A stretch of 64,000 bases of DNA. Source: Enterococcus sp. BWR-S5 (GTDB lineage: Bacteria > Bacillota > Bacilli > Lactobacillales > Enterococcaceae). The translations under genes were made by a program, and so were the position numbers. The stretch lies in NCBI RefSeq assembly GCF_016745255.1, contig NZ_JADOEQ010000001.1, positions 186,001-250,000 of the forward strand, written 5' to 3'. Positions 20,564-29,058 of the stretch are shown one piece after another; position 1 is the stretch's first letter; each line of letters begins with the position of its first letter. The notes under the pieces were generated by a model. The model did no database searches. It was not told where the DNA came from and worked only from the letters and a program-made list of their open reading frames with translations.

Positions 20564-22019
20564 TTGTGCTCATTCTCCTTTCAGCAACACCTAAAAGACG
20601 GGAAATCGTAAACGTCAATACAAAGTAAATCAATGACACAACTAGGTATGGAAGGAATGGCTTGAAGCTTGCCCCCTGTACATTTCCGGCTTGGAAAATC
20701 AGCTCGGATACACCGATAACTGAAACGACAGAAGATTCCTTGATAACCGTAACGAATTCATTTCCCAGTGCAGGTAAGATATTTTTGATTGCCTGCGGCA
20801 GAATGATGAAGCGCATAGCCTGAGATTGACTCATTCCCAATGAACGTGAGGCTTCCATCTGTCCTTTGTTTACCGCATTGATACCGGCACGGACGATTTC
20901 TGCTACATAGGCACCGCTATTTAGGGTTAATGCGATACAGCCGGCGGCAACCTTAGAAAGATCCAATCCTAAAACGCCTGTTCCGAAATAAACGATAAAG
21001 ATTTGAACCAAGAGTGGCGTTCCTCTAACATATTCAATATAGATAACAGCCAGCGCTCGTAAGATTTTTGATTTTGACAGCTTCATTAATGCCAGTAAAC
21101 CACCGAAAATTGTTCCGAATAGTACACCGATAAACGCAAGAAAAATCGTATAGCCGGCACCGTTTAAATAGAATTTTCCGTATTTCTGAATGAAGCCTTC
21201 ATTATCATCAAACATCAATTCAGCAGCATCTTTTTTGTAACCATCTAATAGATTGTCATCGTTAATTGTTTTGATAGAGGCGTTAACCTTTTCTCTCAAA
21301 ACAGGTGTGTTTTTAGTCATTGCAATCGCAGTCTGCTTTTCTCCTTCTGTAAAGGAAACATCAGCAAACACTAAGTCTTCATTTCGGTCAACATAGGCTT
21401 CTGCAACAGGGCCTTCAAGAATGATTGCATCGACCTTCTTATTTTTCAGGTTCATAACAATATCGGGTACTTTTTGAAGCGAGGTAGGAATTGAACCAAT
21501 CAACTCATTTTTTGCCAGGTCTTCCTGTGTTGTTTGCTTTTGTACACCGACTTTAACGCCAGAGAAATCACTTGTCGAATGATATTTGTCTTGGTCATCC
21601 TTACGAACAATCACACGCTGTTGAACGGTCATATATGGATCTGAGAAATCGACTTCTTTTAGACGTTCAGGTGTAGGTGCCATACCTGAGATAATCAAAT
21701 CAATTTTGTCTGTTTTCAAAGCGCCTAGTAATGCATCAAAACCAAGCTCTTCGATTTTCAGTTTGACACCAAGGTCTTCAGCAATCTTTTCAGCGATGGA
21801 TACGTCGAAACCAACAATAGTGTCTTTGCCGTTGACATCAGTATGAAACTCATACGGCGCATAGTCAGCCGAAAGGCCAACAATCAACTCCCCACGGTTG
21901 ATGATTCTGTCATAAACGGGATCAGTTTCTTCTGCTGAGGCTGAATAAACAGGGATCAGTGCTGAGAGCACGAATAAGACGGATAAAATAAGAGCAGATA
22001 ATTTTTTTAATAGGTTCAT
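20556..22019 (-). CDS. Amino-acid ABC transporter, fused substrate-binding protein and permease (GlnH-GlnP type)
   Basis: A 487-residue fusion. Residues 1-30 are a signal peptide ending near YSASAEE. About 35-265 form a family-3 solute-binding domain ([18 protein letters not shown] at its start). About 275-487 form the HisM/GlnP-type permease with the EAA-like loop [20 protein letters not shown]. One binding domain is covalently tethered to the channel, as in lactic-acid-bacterial GlnP-type importers; some of those carry two. The substrate is probably a polar amino acid such as glutamine or glutamate. AAAGGAG precedes the ATG. Confidence 0.93.
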   Translation of the reverse strand: MNLLKKLSALILSVLFVLSALIPVYSASAEETDPVYDRIINRGELIVGLSADYAPYEFHTDVNGKDTIVGFDVSIAEKIAEDLGVKLKIEELGFDALLGALKTDKIDLIISGMAPTPERLKEVDFSDPYMTVQQRVIVRKDDQDKYHSTSDFSGVKVGVQKQTTQEDLAKNELIGSIPTSLQKVPDIVMNLKNKKVDAIILEGPVAEAYVDRNEDLVFADVSFTEGEKQTAIAMTKNTPVLREKVNASIKTINDDNLLDGYKKDAAELMFDDNEGFIQKYGKFYLNGAGYTIFLAFIGVLFGTIFGGLLALMKLSKSKILRALAVIYIEYVRGTPLLVQIFIVYFGTGVLGLDLSKVAAGCIALTLNSGAYVAEIVRAGINAVNKGQMEASRSLGMSQSQAMRFIILPQAIKNILPALGNEFVTVIKESSVVSVIGVSELIFQAGNVQGASFKPFLPYLVVSLIYFVLTFTISRLLGVAERRMSTSD

Positions 22020-22195
22020 ATGCTTAACTCCTTTTGAAATTTTATGCAGTAATTATTCTTAAAAAACAGCATAAATGTATAAAAATTTATTGTTTTTCGA
22101 TGTGGTTTATCATATCATAGTTTGTATAAAAGGAAAAGACCAAATTGCCATTGATTTAATGTAGTGAATAAAAATAATTTAAGGGGTAAAAATAT

Positions 22196-23284
22196 ATGGA
22201 ACAGTCGTTAATCGTCAGAGGAGCACCACAGGAATACGAATGCCGAACAGGTGCATGGAATGATTTAGAGAAACATTTACAACGTCGACACATTAATCGA
22301 GTATTGGTGCTTCATGGCAAATTTTCATGGGAGGCAGCCAAACCATTCTTTCCGGAGCTGAAAGATACCTATACTTGTTTTATGACCTATAATGGAAGCT
22401 GTACCGATCAGGAGGCAGCGACTATTTCCACATTAGTGAAAAATGAAAAGCTGACAGGAATTGTTGCTGTGGGCGGTGGGAAAATTGCTGATTTGGGTAA
22501 GGCCATCGCAAATAGGTGTGAATTGCCGATATTGATTTTACCTACGTTAGCCGCTACCTGTGCAGCATACACTCCCTTAAGTGTCATTTATAATGAAGAT
22601 GGTTCTATGGACCGCTACGACGTTTTTCCTGTAAGTAACGCGTTGGTTCTGATTGAGCCGGAGGTGCTGCTTCATTCACCAATTGATTTAATGATTGCCG
22701 GAATCGGTGATACCTTAGCCAAGTGGTATGAAGCAGACACAATGATTTCACAGCTGGAGGTTCATCCAATTGAAATTGAAGTTGCTTCATTTGCAGCAAG
22801 ACAGTGCAGAGACGTGCTGCTTAGAGACAGTAAGCAAGGGCTTCAGGCGATGGAGGATGCTGTAATTAACCAAGCCTTCCTGAACGTAATTGAAACCAAT
22901 ATTTTACTTGGCGGCATGGTTGGCGGATTTGGTGATGACTATGGTAGAACTGCAGGCGCTCACTCCATTCATGATGCATTGACCATTCTCCCAGATAGCC
23001 ACAATCAGCTGCATGGCAACAAGGTTGCTTATGGTGTATTTGTCCAGTTAGTAATTGAAGAGAAGTGGTCAGAGATTGAGAAGCTACTGCCCTTCTATGG
23101 CTCAATCGGTTTGCCGGCTTCGCTTTCAGAAATGGAGCTTCGGCTTTCTGACCAAGAATATCAAGCCGTTGCAGAGCGTGCAGCAGAACCACACGAGACG
23201 ATTCATTATATGAAGGAAATAATTACCCCAGATGTCGTTCAAGATGCCATGAGGGCATTGGAAGTATTCATGGCAGAAAAATAA
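22196..23284 (+). CDS. Iron-containing alcohol dehydrogenase family protein (GldA/HcxA-like)
   Basis: A 362-residue group III metal-dependent dehydrogenase. The N-terminal Rossmann-like part has GIVAVGGGKIADLGKA and LPTLAATCAAYTP. The metal ligands can be placed at GIGDTLAKW (Asp), GAHSIHDAL (His) and LHGNKVAYG (His), the order of glycerol dehydrogenase. It resembles the YbdH/HcxA hydroxycarboxylate dehydrogenase subgroup more than true GldA; the substrate is uncertain. It is monocistronic, divergent from the ABC transporter, with AAGGGG upstream and a terminator downstream. Confidence 0.85.
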   Translation: MEQSLIVRGAPQEYECRTGAWNDLEKHLQRRHINRVLVLHGKFSWEAAKPFFPELKDTYTCFMTYNGSCTDQEAATISTLVKNEKLTGIVAVGGGKIADLGKAIANRCELPILILPTLAATCAAYTPLSVIYNEDGSMDRYDVFPVSNALVLIEPEVLLHSPIDLMIAGIGDTLAKWYEADTMISQLEVHPIEIEVASFAARQCRDVLLRDSKQGLQAMEDAVINQAFLNVIETNILLGGMVGGFGDDYGRTAGAHSIHDALTILPDSHNQLHGNKVAYGVFVQLVIEEKWSEIEKLLPFYGSIGLPASLSEMELRLSDQEYQAVAERAAEPHETIHYMKEIITPDVVQDAMRALEVFMAEK

Positions 23285-23298
23285 TCGCTAAAAAAAGT

Positions 23299-23375
23299 AA
23301 GCAGTGTTCCGCTGGAAGCAAGTTTAACAGGAGAAATATCTGTTACCCTTGCTTCCGGCAGGCGGTGCTTTTTTA
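23299..23375 (+). terminator. Terminator after the Fe-ADH-like gene
   Basis: A long imperfect stem: 23299-23322 (with GGAAGCAAG) pairs with 23348-23370 (with CTTGCTTCC), followed by TTTTT. The rest of the 439-base gap to tgt shows nothing else I can support; a 61-codon open frame there has no ribosome binding site. Confidence 0.8.
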
Positions 23376-23723
23376 TTACACTCAAGGTGCTTTTTAATTT
23401 TTTCTCAAACCGACCTCTTCATCATAATCGGTGAGTAAATAATCAGCAAATGATTTGCGGTTCGTTGCTGCCACCCAAAATAAACGGTCGTTTATATAGA
23501 AAAATATACGGCAGCAAAGCCGTTGTTCCTTTCCATTTTTATCTTAAGAAATCAGTGAATCTTGTCGATGCTTTAACTATAGGAACAATGCTGAAACGAA
23601 AAAAATTGGGATTTCATAAAATATACCTTAAATAGAAAAGTGATTTTATAGAAATCTTGCAAAGATACAGGAAAAACAGTATGATGGGAAAGGACGAATT
23701 TTGAAGAGAAAGTAGGGAAATGA

Positions 23724-24869
<1,146 letters not shown>

Positions 24870-24952
24870 AAAATATAGTAAAACGCTAGTGTTCTCAAGG
24901 AAATTTTGTTACAGTTAAAATTAGATTAATTATATATGGTGAGGTGAAAAAA

Positions 24953-25333
24953 ATGGGCGGCGGAATTACAATGATTTTTACATTAGTCCTTTTGGGCGGT
25001 ATGATGTTCTGGATGTCTCGTTCTCAAAAGAAACAGCAGCAGGAACGTCAGTCACTTTTAAATAGTATGAAAGTTGGGGACAAAGTAGTAACAATCGGTG
25101 GTTTGCACGGGGTTGTTTCTGAAATGGACAATGTCAGCAAAACAGTTTTCATCGATTGCGAAGGCATTCTTTTAGAATTTGACCAAAATGCAATTCGTAC
25201 TGTAAAACCAAATACTGCAGCGACATCAACAGTAGTTGAACAAGAGCCTGTTGTTCTTGAAAAACAGGAAACAATTACTGAACCGACAGAATCAACAGAT
25301 TCAGTGGACTCTGTAGACGAAACGAAAGAATAA
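24953..25333 (+). CDS. yajC: Preprotein translocase subunit YajC
   Basis: A 126-residue protein with one N-terminal membrane helix (TMIFTLVLLGGMMFWMS), a basic cytoplasmic stretch (RSQKKQQQERQ) and the conserved core MKVGDKVVTIGGLHGVV. It associates with SecDF/YidC near the Sec translocon. The C-terminus is a Thr/Glu/Ser-rich tail. The start at 24953 is preferred over an upstream in-frame GTG because GAGGTG is then correctly spaced. Confidence 0.93.
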   Translation: MGGGITMIFTLVLLGGMMFWMSRSQKKQQQERQSLLNSMKVGDKVVTIGGLHGVVSEMDNVSKTVFIDCEGILLEFDQNAIRTVKPNTAATSTVVEQEPVVLEKQETITEPTESTDSVDSVDETKE

Positions 25334-25360
25334 ACACATTGTTTATTAATTTAGAAATTA

Positions 25361-25402
25361 CGAAGGCTGAGCTGCTGAAATGCGGCTTGGCCTTTATGTC
25401 CG
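25361..25402 (+). terminator. Possible terminator after yajC
   Basis: Hairpin AAGGC-TGAGC / GCTTG-GCCTT around 25361-25395, with only a weak T-rich tail. Low confidence. Confidence 0.4.
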
Positions 25403-25510
25403 AATAAGATAGGGAAAAATGTCTTATTTGAGCTGAAATCAGAGGGCGTTTTACTAGAAGCGTCATTCTTCTGCAAAGTTTTTCTGTACGAAGTTAGGGA
25501 GGGGATTAAG

Positions 25511-25798
25511 ATTCAAGCTCAAAAGTTATCTTGGCATCAAAAGGTACTTTTATCAAAAGAAATCAAAATGAAATGCCGCTCCTTTCAAGAAAACGGCTAT
25601 CAAGGGGTAAATGAGAATGAACTACTCGACTACCTGCTTTTATACCGCTGGAAAAATCGTCAACGATTATCCATCAAAGAATGCAAACGTGACATTTTAC
25701 ATATTGAGCCAAATGATTTCTTCGACTATCAGCAGCTAGTTGCTCAAACAAGTCCATTCCAGCTAAACGATTGGACAGATATCAAGGATCTTTTATAA
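25511..25798 (+). CDS. ComN-like post-transcriptional regulator, probable AUU start
   Basis: A small soluble protein with the family core RSFQENGYQGVNENELLDYLL and a WKNRQRLSIKECKRDIL segment, as in ComN/YrzD-type proteins. From the first ATG (25568) it would be 76 residues, but that codon has no ribosome binding site. The strong GGAGGGG at 25498-25504 is spaced eight bases from an in-frame ATT at 25511, giving 95 residues that begin QAQKLSWHQKVLLSKEIK. No ATG, GTG or TTG exists in frame between that site and 25568. The AUU start is an inference; the gene itself is well supported. Confidence 0.75.
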   Translation: MQAQKLSWHQKVLLSKEIKMKCRSFQENGYQGVNENELLDYLLLYRWKNRQRLSIKECKRDILHIEPNDFFDYQQLVAQTSPFQLNDWTDIKDLL

Positions 25799-25832
25799 GA
25801 AGAGCCTTGTGAGGAAAAAGTGAATATAGACA

Positions 25833-25880
25833 GAACAGCACTCGGGAAATGCCAGACATTTTTGAGGGCTGTTTTTTTGG
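25833..25880 (+). terminator. Terminator after the ComN-like gene
   Basis: Stem ACAGCACTC / GAG(G)GCTGT with a long loop and TTTTTTT after it. Confidence 0.75.
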
Positions 25881-25905
25881 TCTTTTTTACATTTTTAAAA
25901 TACTC

Positions 25906-25934
25906 TTGATACGAATAGTTAGTTAATTTAAACT
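25906..25934 (+). promoter_or_regulatory. Promoter of LXG cluster 2
   Basis: TTGATA (25906-25911), 17-base spacer, TAAACT (25929-25934), about 22 bases before the first ATG. Confidence 0.5.
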
Positions 25935-25956
25935 ATAGAAAAGGAGTGAATTACAA

Positions 25957-26262
25957 ATGAGTAACTTAGATGTGAATGTGACAATCGCTGGTGCAGCTTC
26001 ACAGCAGTTCAGTCAGGCGGCCAGTGCGTTGAATAGTGTTTCTTTGCCGGCAGCCAGTGCCGGACAAACAAATGTCTCCGGACAAAGCAATGCACAAAAC
26101 ACGATACAACGGATGAGTGTTGTTGGTCAACAGATATCCAATGCGTTGGCTAGAGATGGTAACAATATCCATTCTGTTGCGGAAGAATTTGCCGCAATCG
26201 ATCAGAAGCTAGGCAAGGGATTCGATGGATTAACTATTCTATCTGGACCAGGTAAATTTTGA
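25957..26262 (+). CDS. Small T7SS effector-associated protein (TIGR04197/LXG-partner-like)
   Basis: A 101-residue protein with low-complexity Ser/Ala/Gln-rich N-terminal half and a helical C-terminal half (AEEFAAIDQKLGKGFD). No WxG motif. It is the first gene of a three-gene set ending in an LXG protein, the usual position of the small alpha-helical targeting partners. AAAGGAGTG precedes the ATG. Function by context. Confidence 0.65.
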   Translation: MSNLDVNVTIAGAASQQFSQAASALNSVSLPAASAGQTNVSGQSNAQNTIQRMSVVGQQISNALARDGNNIHSVAEEFAAIDQKLGKGFDGLTILSGPGKF

Positions 26263-26660
26263 TGGGAATCACGATAGAAGAGGAACAAATCAATCAACAG
26301 CTTTCCAAGGTGGAAATAAATCAAGAATTAAATCGTAAACAGCAATGGCGGTTAGAAGAGCTGGAACAAGATTGTCAACGTTTATCGATGCAGCATGATG
26401 TTTTTCTTTCTACCATTCTTCAAACAGCAGAGGATGAGGAGATGAAGCACTATTTCCTATCCGAAGAGGATGAAGTCAAGGGGCTACATCGACAGAACTT
26501 TTTGGAAATCGAAAATGATCGAGAGGAATTAAGGCAGGAAGAAAAGCAATTATCACTAGCTGAAGATGAATTGTTATGGGAAAGAAAACGGATTGCTATG
26601 AGTAAAGAGGATGATAAGGAGAATCTCTATAAAGAAGGAGAGAAAATAGATGGGGCTTAG
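26262..26660 (+). CDS. Coiled-coil LXG-associated protein
   Basis: A 132-residue, strongly charged, fully helical protein (long Glu/Gln/Lys heptad-like stretches) without signal peptide. The ATG overlaps the preceding stop by one base (TGATG) and its own 3' end overlaps the LXG gene by 11 bases, so translation is coupled. It is probably a second targeting or chaperone partner of the LXG protein. I do not recognise a named family. Confidence 0.65.
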   Translation: MGITIEEEQINQQLSKVEINQELNRKQQWRLEELEQDCQRLSMQHDVFLSTILQTAEDEEMKHYFLSEEDEVKGLHRQNFLEIENDREELRQEEKQLSLAEDELLWERKRIAMSKEDDKENLYKEGEKIDGA

Positions 26661-27966
26661 TTATTTTGTTGGTGAAGTTCAAACACAGTCAAGCGCCGCT
26701 GTAAAACTGGCAAATGAGTATATTCAACATGCGGGCACATTGAAAGATAGTGTGAATCACTTTTTGAATGCACCACTATCAAGTAAAACCTATGACTCAG
26801 CCAGAAATTATTTTAGGGTCGTATATCCACCGCTATCTAATGCGTTGACCTTGGCAGCAGAATCACTTAATGAAGCGCACACGAAGTATCCGGCGATGTA
26901 TCAATCGAGTGTCGGTGGTGGAGATACGGAAGAAGATCGGTTACTGGAGCAGATACAGCAAGGAAAGCAACTGAGAGATTCATATCTTGAAGTGTTAGAC
27001 AATCTAGAGAAGTCAAATCCACGGATGGAACAAGCGTGTATGCGAGCACAGGCTAGTATTGACAAGCTACAGGAGAGATTAGATAAGTTCTATGATTTTA
27101 ATAGCGAGTCAGCCAGTATATTTTCTGAGGCAGAAGCGAATATAGCAAACTTGGAGGCGGCGATTGCTGCGTTGAGTAAAGGTGGCGCATGGAATGCTTC
27201 TTCCGGAACATTTGATATTTCGAGATTGGATATGACGTGGGTCAAGCCGGTTCAGAAAAAATGGAGTGAGCGAGAAAAAAATAAAGGGAAAAATGTACAG
27301 CTAGAAGTTAAGGAAGGCAAAAATTCGTTAGGTGGAACGACATACGAAGTCTATACTAATGGGATTTTTGATGGAGATGCAACAACAGTGTACAATGAGC
27401 TTTTGAAAAATGAAATGGCGGCAATACTGAGACAACGTATTGCAGAAGACAAGCTCAGTCAATTCGTTCTTTTTATCGGAACTTCTCTTACTTTTAGTAG
27501 TGGTATAAAAAGAATTATTAGTGAAATTGTTGGAGCGGTTGGTAACAGAGTACTTGTCAGGTTTAATGATGGCTCTTACGGAGCCGTCACTGTTTCAGGT
27601 GGTGTAGCGATCGAAAGCGGATCAGCTACTTTAACTGATACACTAACTTTAAAGGATTTTGTACAATTCTCAAATAATGGGAAGATTACCAGTAAGACTT
27701 TTGGTAAGCCGATAGAAGGTCGAGTGGATGGGAAGAAATCTAAAATCAGAGTAGATGCAGAACCAGATGGGGATAAAATTCAAATTCAGACTGGGCATGG
27801 TAAAAGATCTCCTTTGGATTATAGAATAGATGTTGATAAAATTACAGATAGAGCTAGTATTTATAATGAAATTCCTAAATTTATAAAAAAAGGAATAGGT
27901 AAAGGAAAACTTGACGAATTAGTAGACAATATTTACCGTGCTTGGGTTTGGTTAAAAGCAAAATAG
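26650..27966 (+). CDS. LXG-domain type VII secreted polymorphic toxin
   Basis: A 438-residue protein. Residues ~1-200 form an LXG-type helical domain (FVGEVQTQSSAAVKLANEYI ... ESLNEAHTKYP). About 200-330 form a middle region with a hydrophobic, glycine-rich stretch (SQFVLFIGTSLTFSSGI). The C-terminal ~110 residues form a basic, polar domain (KKSKIRVDAEPDGDKIQI ... IYRAWVWLKAK) that should be the toxin. I do not recognise the toxin family and see no classical nuclease or protease motif. The immunity candidate follows after 10 bases. LXG proteins are T7SSb substrates in Firmicutes and act in interbacterial competition. Confidence 0.8.
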   Translation: MGLSYFVGEVQTQSSAAVKLANEYIQHAGTLKDSVNHFLNAPLSSKTYDSARNYFRVVYPPLSNALTLAAESLNEAHTKYPAMYQSSVGGGDTEEDRLLEQIQQGKQLRDSYLEVLDNLEKSNPRMEQACMRAQASIDKLQERLDKFYDFNSESASIFSEAEANIANLEAAIAALSKGGAWNASSGTFDISRLDMTWVKPVQKKWSEREKNKGKNVQLEVKEGKNSLGGTTYEVYTNGIFDGDATTVYNELLKNEMAAILRQRIAEDKLSQFVLFIGTSLTFSSGIKRIISEIVGAVGNRVLVRFNDGSYGAVTVSGGVAIESGSATLTDTLTLKDFVQFSNNGKITSKTFGKPIEGRVDGKKSKIRVDAEPDGDKIQIQTGHGKRSPLDYRIDVDKITDRASIYNEIPKFIKKGIGKGKLDELVDNIYRAWVWLKAK

Positions 27967-27976
27967 AGGTGAGAAT

Positions 27977-28480
27977 ATGAAAATATATGTAGAAACATGT
28001 GGAAAGAAAACAACTCTGGGGTATCGTGAATTAGCTGAAGCTATGTGGTTTAAAGAAAAAAATGGAAAAGAGTTAGAGATATCTCATGTTGGAAATGATG
28101 AAACATTACAAGAAAATTTTTTCTTAACTTTGAAAATAGATAAATGGCTCAATGATAGCCGTTGGAAACTCATAAAAAATCCTATTGAGAATGAAGATAT
28201 CGAAATAGAGGCCCTGCGTGAAAAAGATGTAATTGAATTGGGTTCAAAACATATTACTATTCTTACTGTAGACAAGAGAGCACTGTACATTCTGGCAATC
28301 AAACTTGCAAAGGATTTAGGCGGGAGAATAAGTGAGGATGGATTAGAAAGTTGGCAGTCTGTAGAAATGTTTGAGAAGAAGCATAAAGACATACTATGCT
28401 TAACATATGATGAAGCCAATGAATTAAGTTTAAAAGAAGTAGTAACGATGCTGGCAGAAGAGGAACCGTGGGAGTATTGA
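27977..28480 (+). CDS. Putative immunity protein of the LXG toxin
   Basis: A 167-residue soluble, acidic protein placed immediately after the LXG gene with GAGGTGAG as binding site. It has no signal peptide, so it would neutralise a toxin in the cytoplasm. Its C-terminus (LTYDEANELSLKEVVTM) is repeated in a gene fragment just downstream. The family is not recognised; the immunity role is inferred from position. Confidence 0.65.
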   Translation: MKIYVETCGKKTTLGYRELAEAMWFKEKNGKELEISHVGNDETLQENFFLTLKIDKWLNDSRWKLIKNPIENEDIEIEALREKDVIELGSKHITILTVDKRALYILAIKLAKDLGGRISEDGLESWQSVEMFEKKHKDILCLTYDEANELSLKEVVTMLAEEEPWEY

Positions 28481-28556
28481 CTGAAAAAAAGGATTCCTAG
28501 CGCCTACAAGAACTTCAAATTAATGCATTTTATGTACTAAATGACGATATAATGGT

Positions 28557-28709
28557 ATGGAAACATGGTCGACCTCAAAAGAATTTCAGCAGAAATATTC
28601 TGAGTTGCTGTCAATGAGTTTTGAAGAAGCAAACAAGCTTAGCTTGAAAGAAGCGGAGACGCTAGCGTATGTGAAGGAGTCTTGGGATACTGATATGGAA
28701 GATGATTAG
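28557..28709 (+). pseudogene. Fragment of a second immunity gene
   Basis: An open stretch of 50 codons encodes METWSTSKEFQQKYSELL then SFEEANKLSLKEAETLA, closely matching the C-terminal 40 residues of the immunity protein upstream (LESWQSVEMFEKKH..., YDEANELSLKEV). The 5' part is missing or degraded and no ribosome binding site is present. It is probably the remnant of a duplicated or exchanged toxin-immunity cassette. Confidence 0.75.
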
Positions 28710-28848
28710 CTCATCCTGTTTAGTTTTGAAGAAACCTTGCCGGAATCGACGGGTATGTACTACAAAAGAATGTAGTATATGACTAGATTGTGGAATTGTG
28801 AACAAAATAAAGTGTGTTATTAAATGGAATAAGGAAATAATCGTTTTG

Positions 28849-28893
28849 AGACCCATCCACTGAGTTGAAAATGAAAACTCAGTGGATGGGTCT
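28849..28893 (+). terminator. Terminator closing LXG cluster 2
   Basis: A long stem: AGACCCATCCACTGAGTT pairs with 28876-28893 (AACTCAGTGGATGGGTCT), trailing TAATATT. The T tract is weak but the stem is very stable. Confidence 0.75.
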
Positions 28894-28915
28894 TAATATT
28901 ATAATGTTTTTCTGT

Positions 28916-29022
28916 TGAAAACGCTTTGAAAAATAAATTTTTATAAACTGTGAAAAAAATCACAAAAAACTATTTACAAGAAAACGAGAATGTTGTATGA
29001 TGTGAATGTGAAATAGTTAACA
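28916..29022 (+). promoter_or_regulatory. adhE promoter with two Rex-like operators and a cre-like site
   Basis: TTTACA (28973-28978), 17-base spacer, TATGAT (28996-29001). Rex-like site 1, TGTGAAAAAAATCACA (28949-28964), is a perfect TGTGA-N6-TCACA palindrome. Rex-like site 2, TGTGAAATAGTTAACA (29007-29022), differs by one base in an arm and lies just after the -10. A cre-like sequence TGAAAACGCTTTGA (28916-28929) matches the CcpA consensus at 13 of 14 positions. Rex is the NADH/NAD+-sensing repressor of fermentation genes, so this is the expected control of adhE. Confidence 0.85.
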
Positions 29023-29058
29023 AACAAATTAATGATAAATTTTCTTAGGAGGATTACA

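Noticed and set aside
23450-23635. A 61-codon open frame between the Fe-ADH-like gene and tgt.
   Set aside because: No ribosome binding site, no family resemblance, atypical composition.
25906-25916. A 10-base match (TTGATACGAA) between the end of the candidate guide RNA (53289-53298) and the -35 of LXG cluster 2.
   Set aside because: About one such match is expected by chance when a 20-base segment is compared with both strands of 64 kb, and no recognisable motif precedes it.
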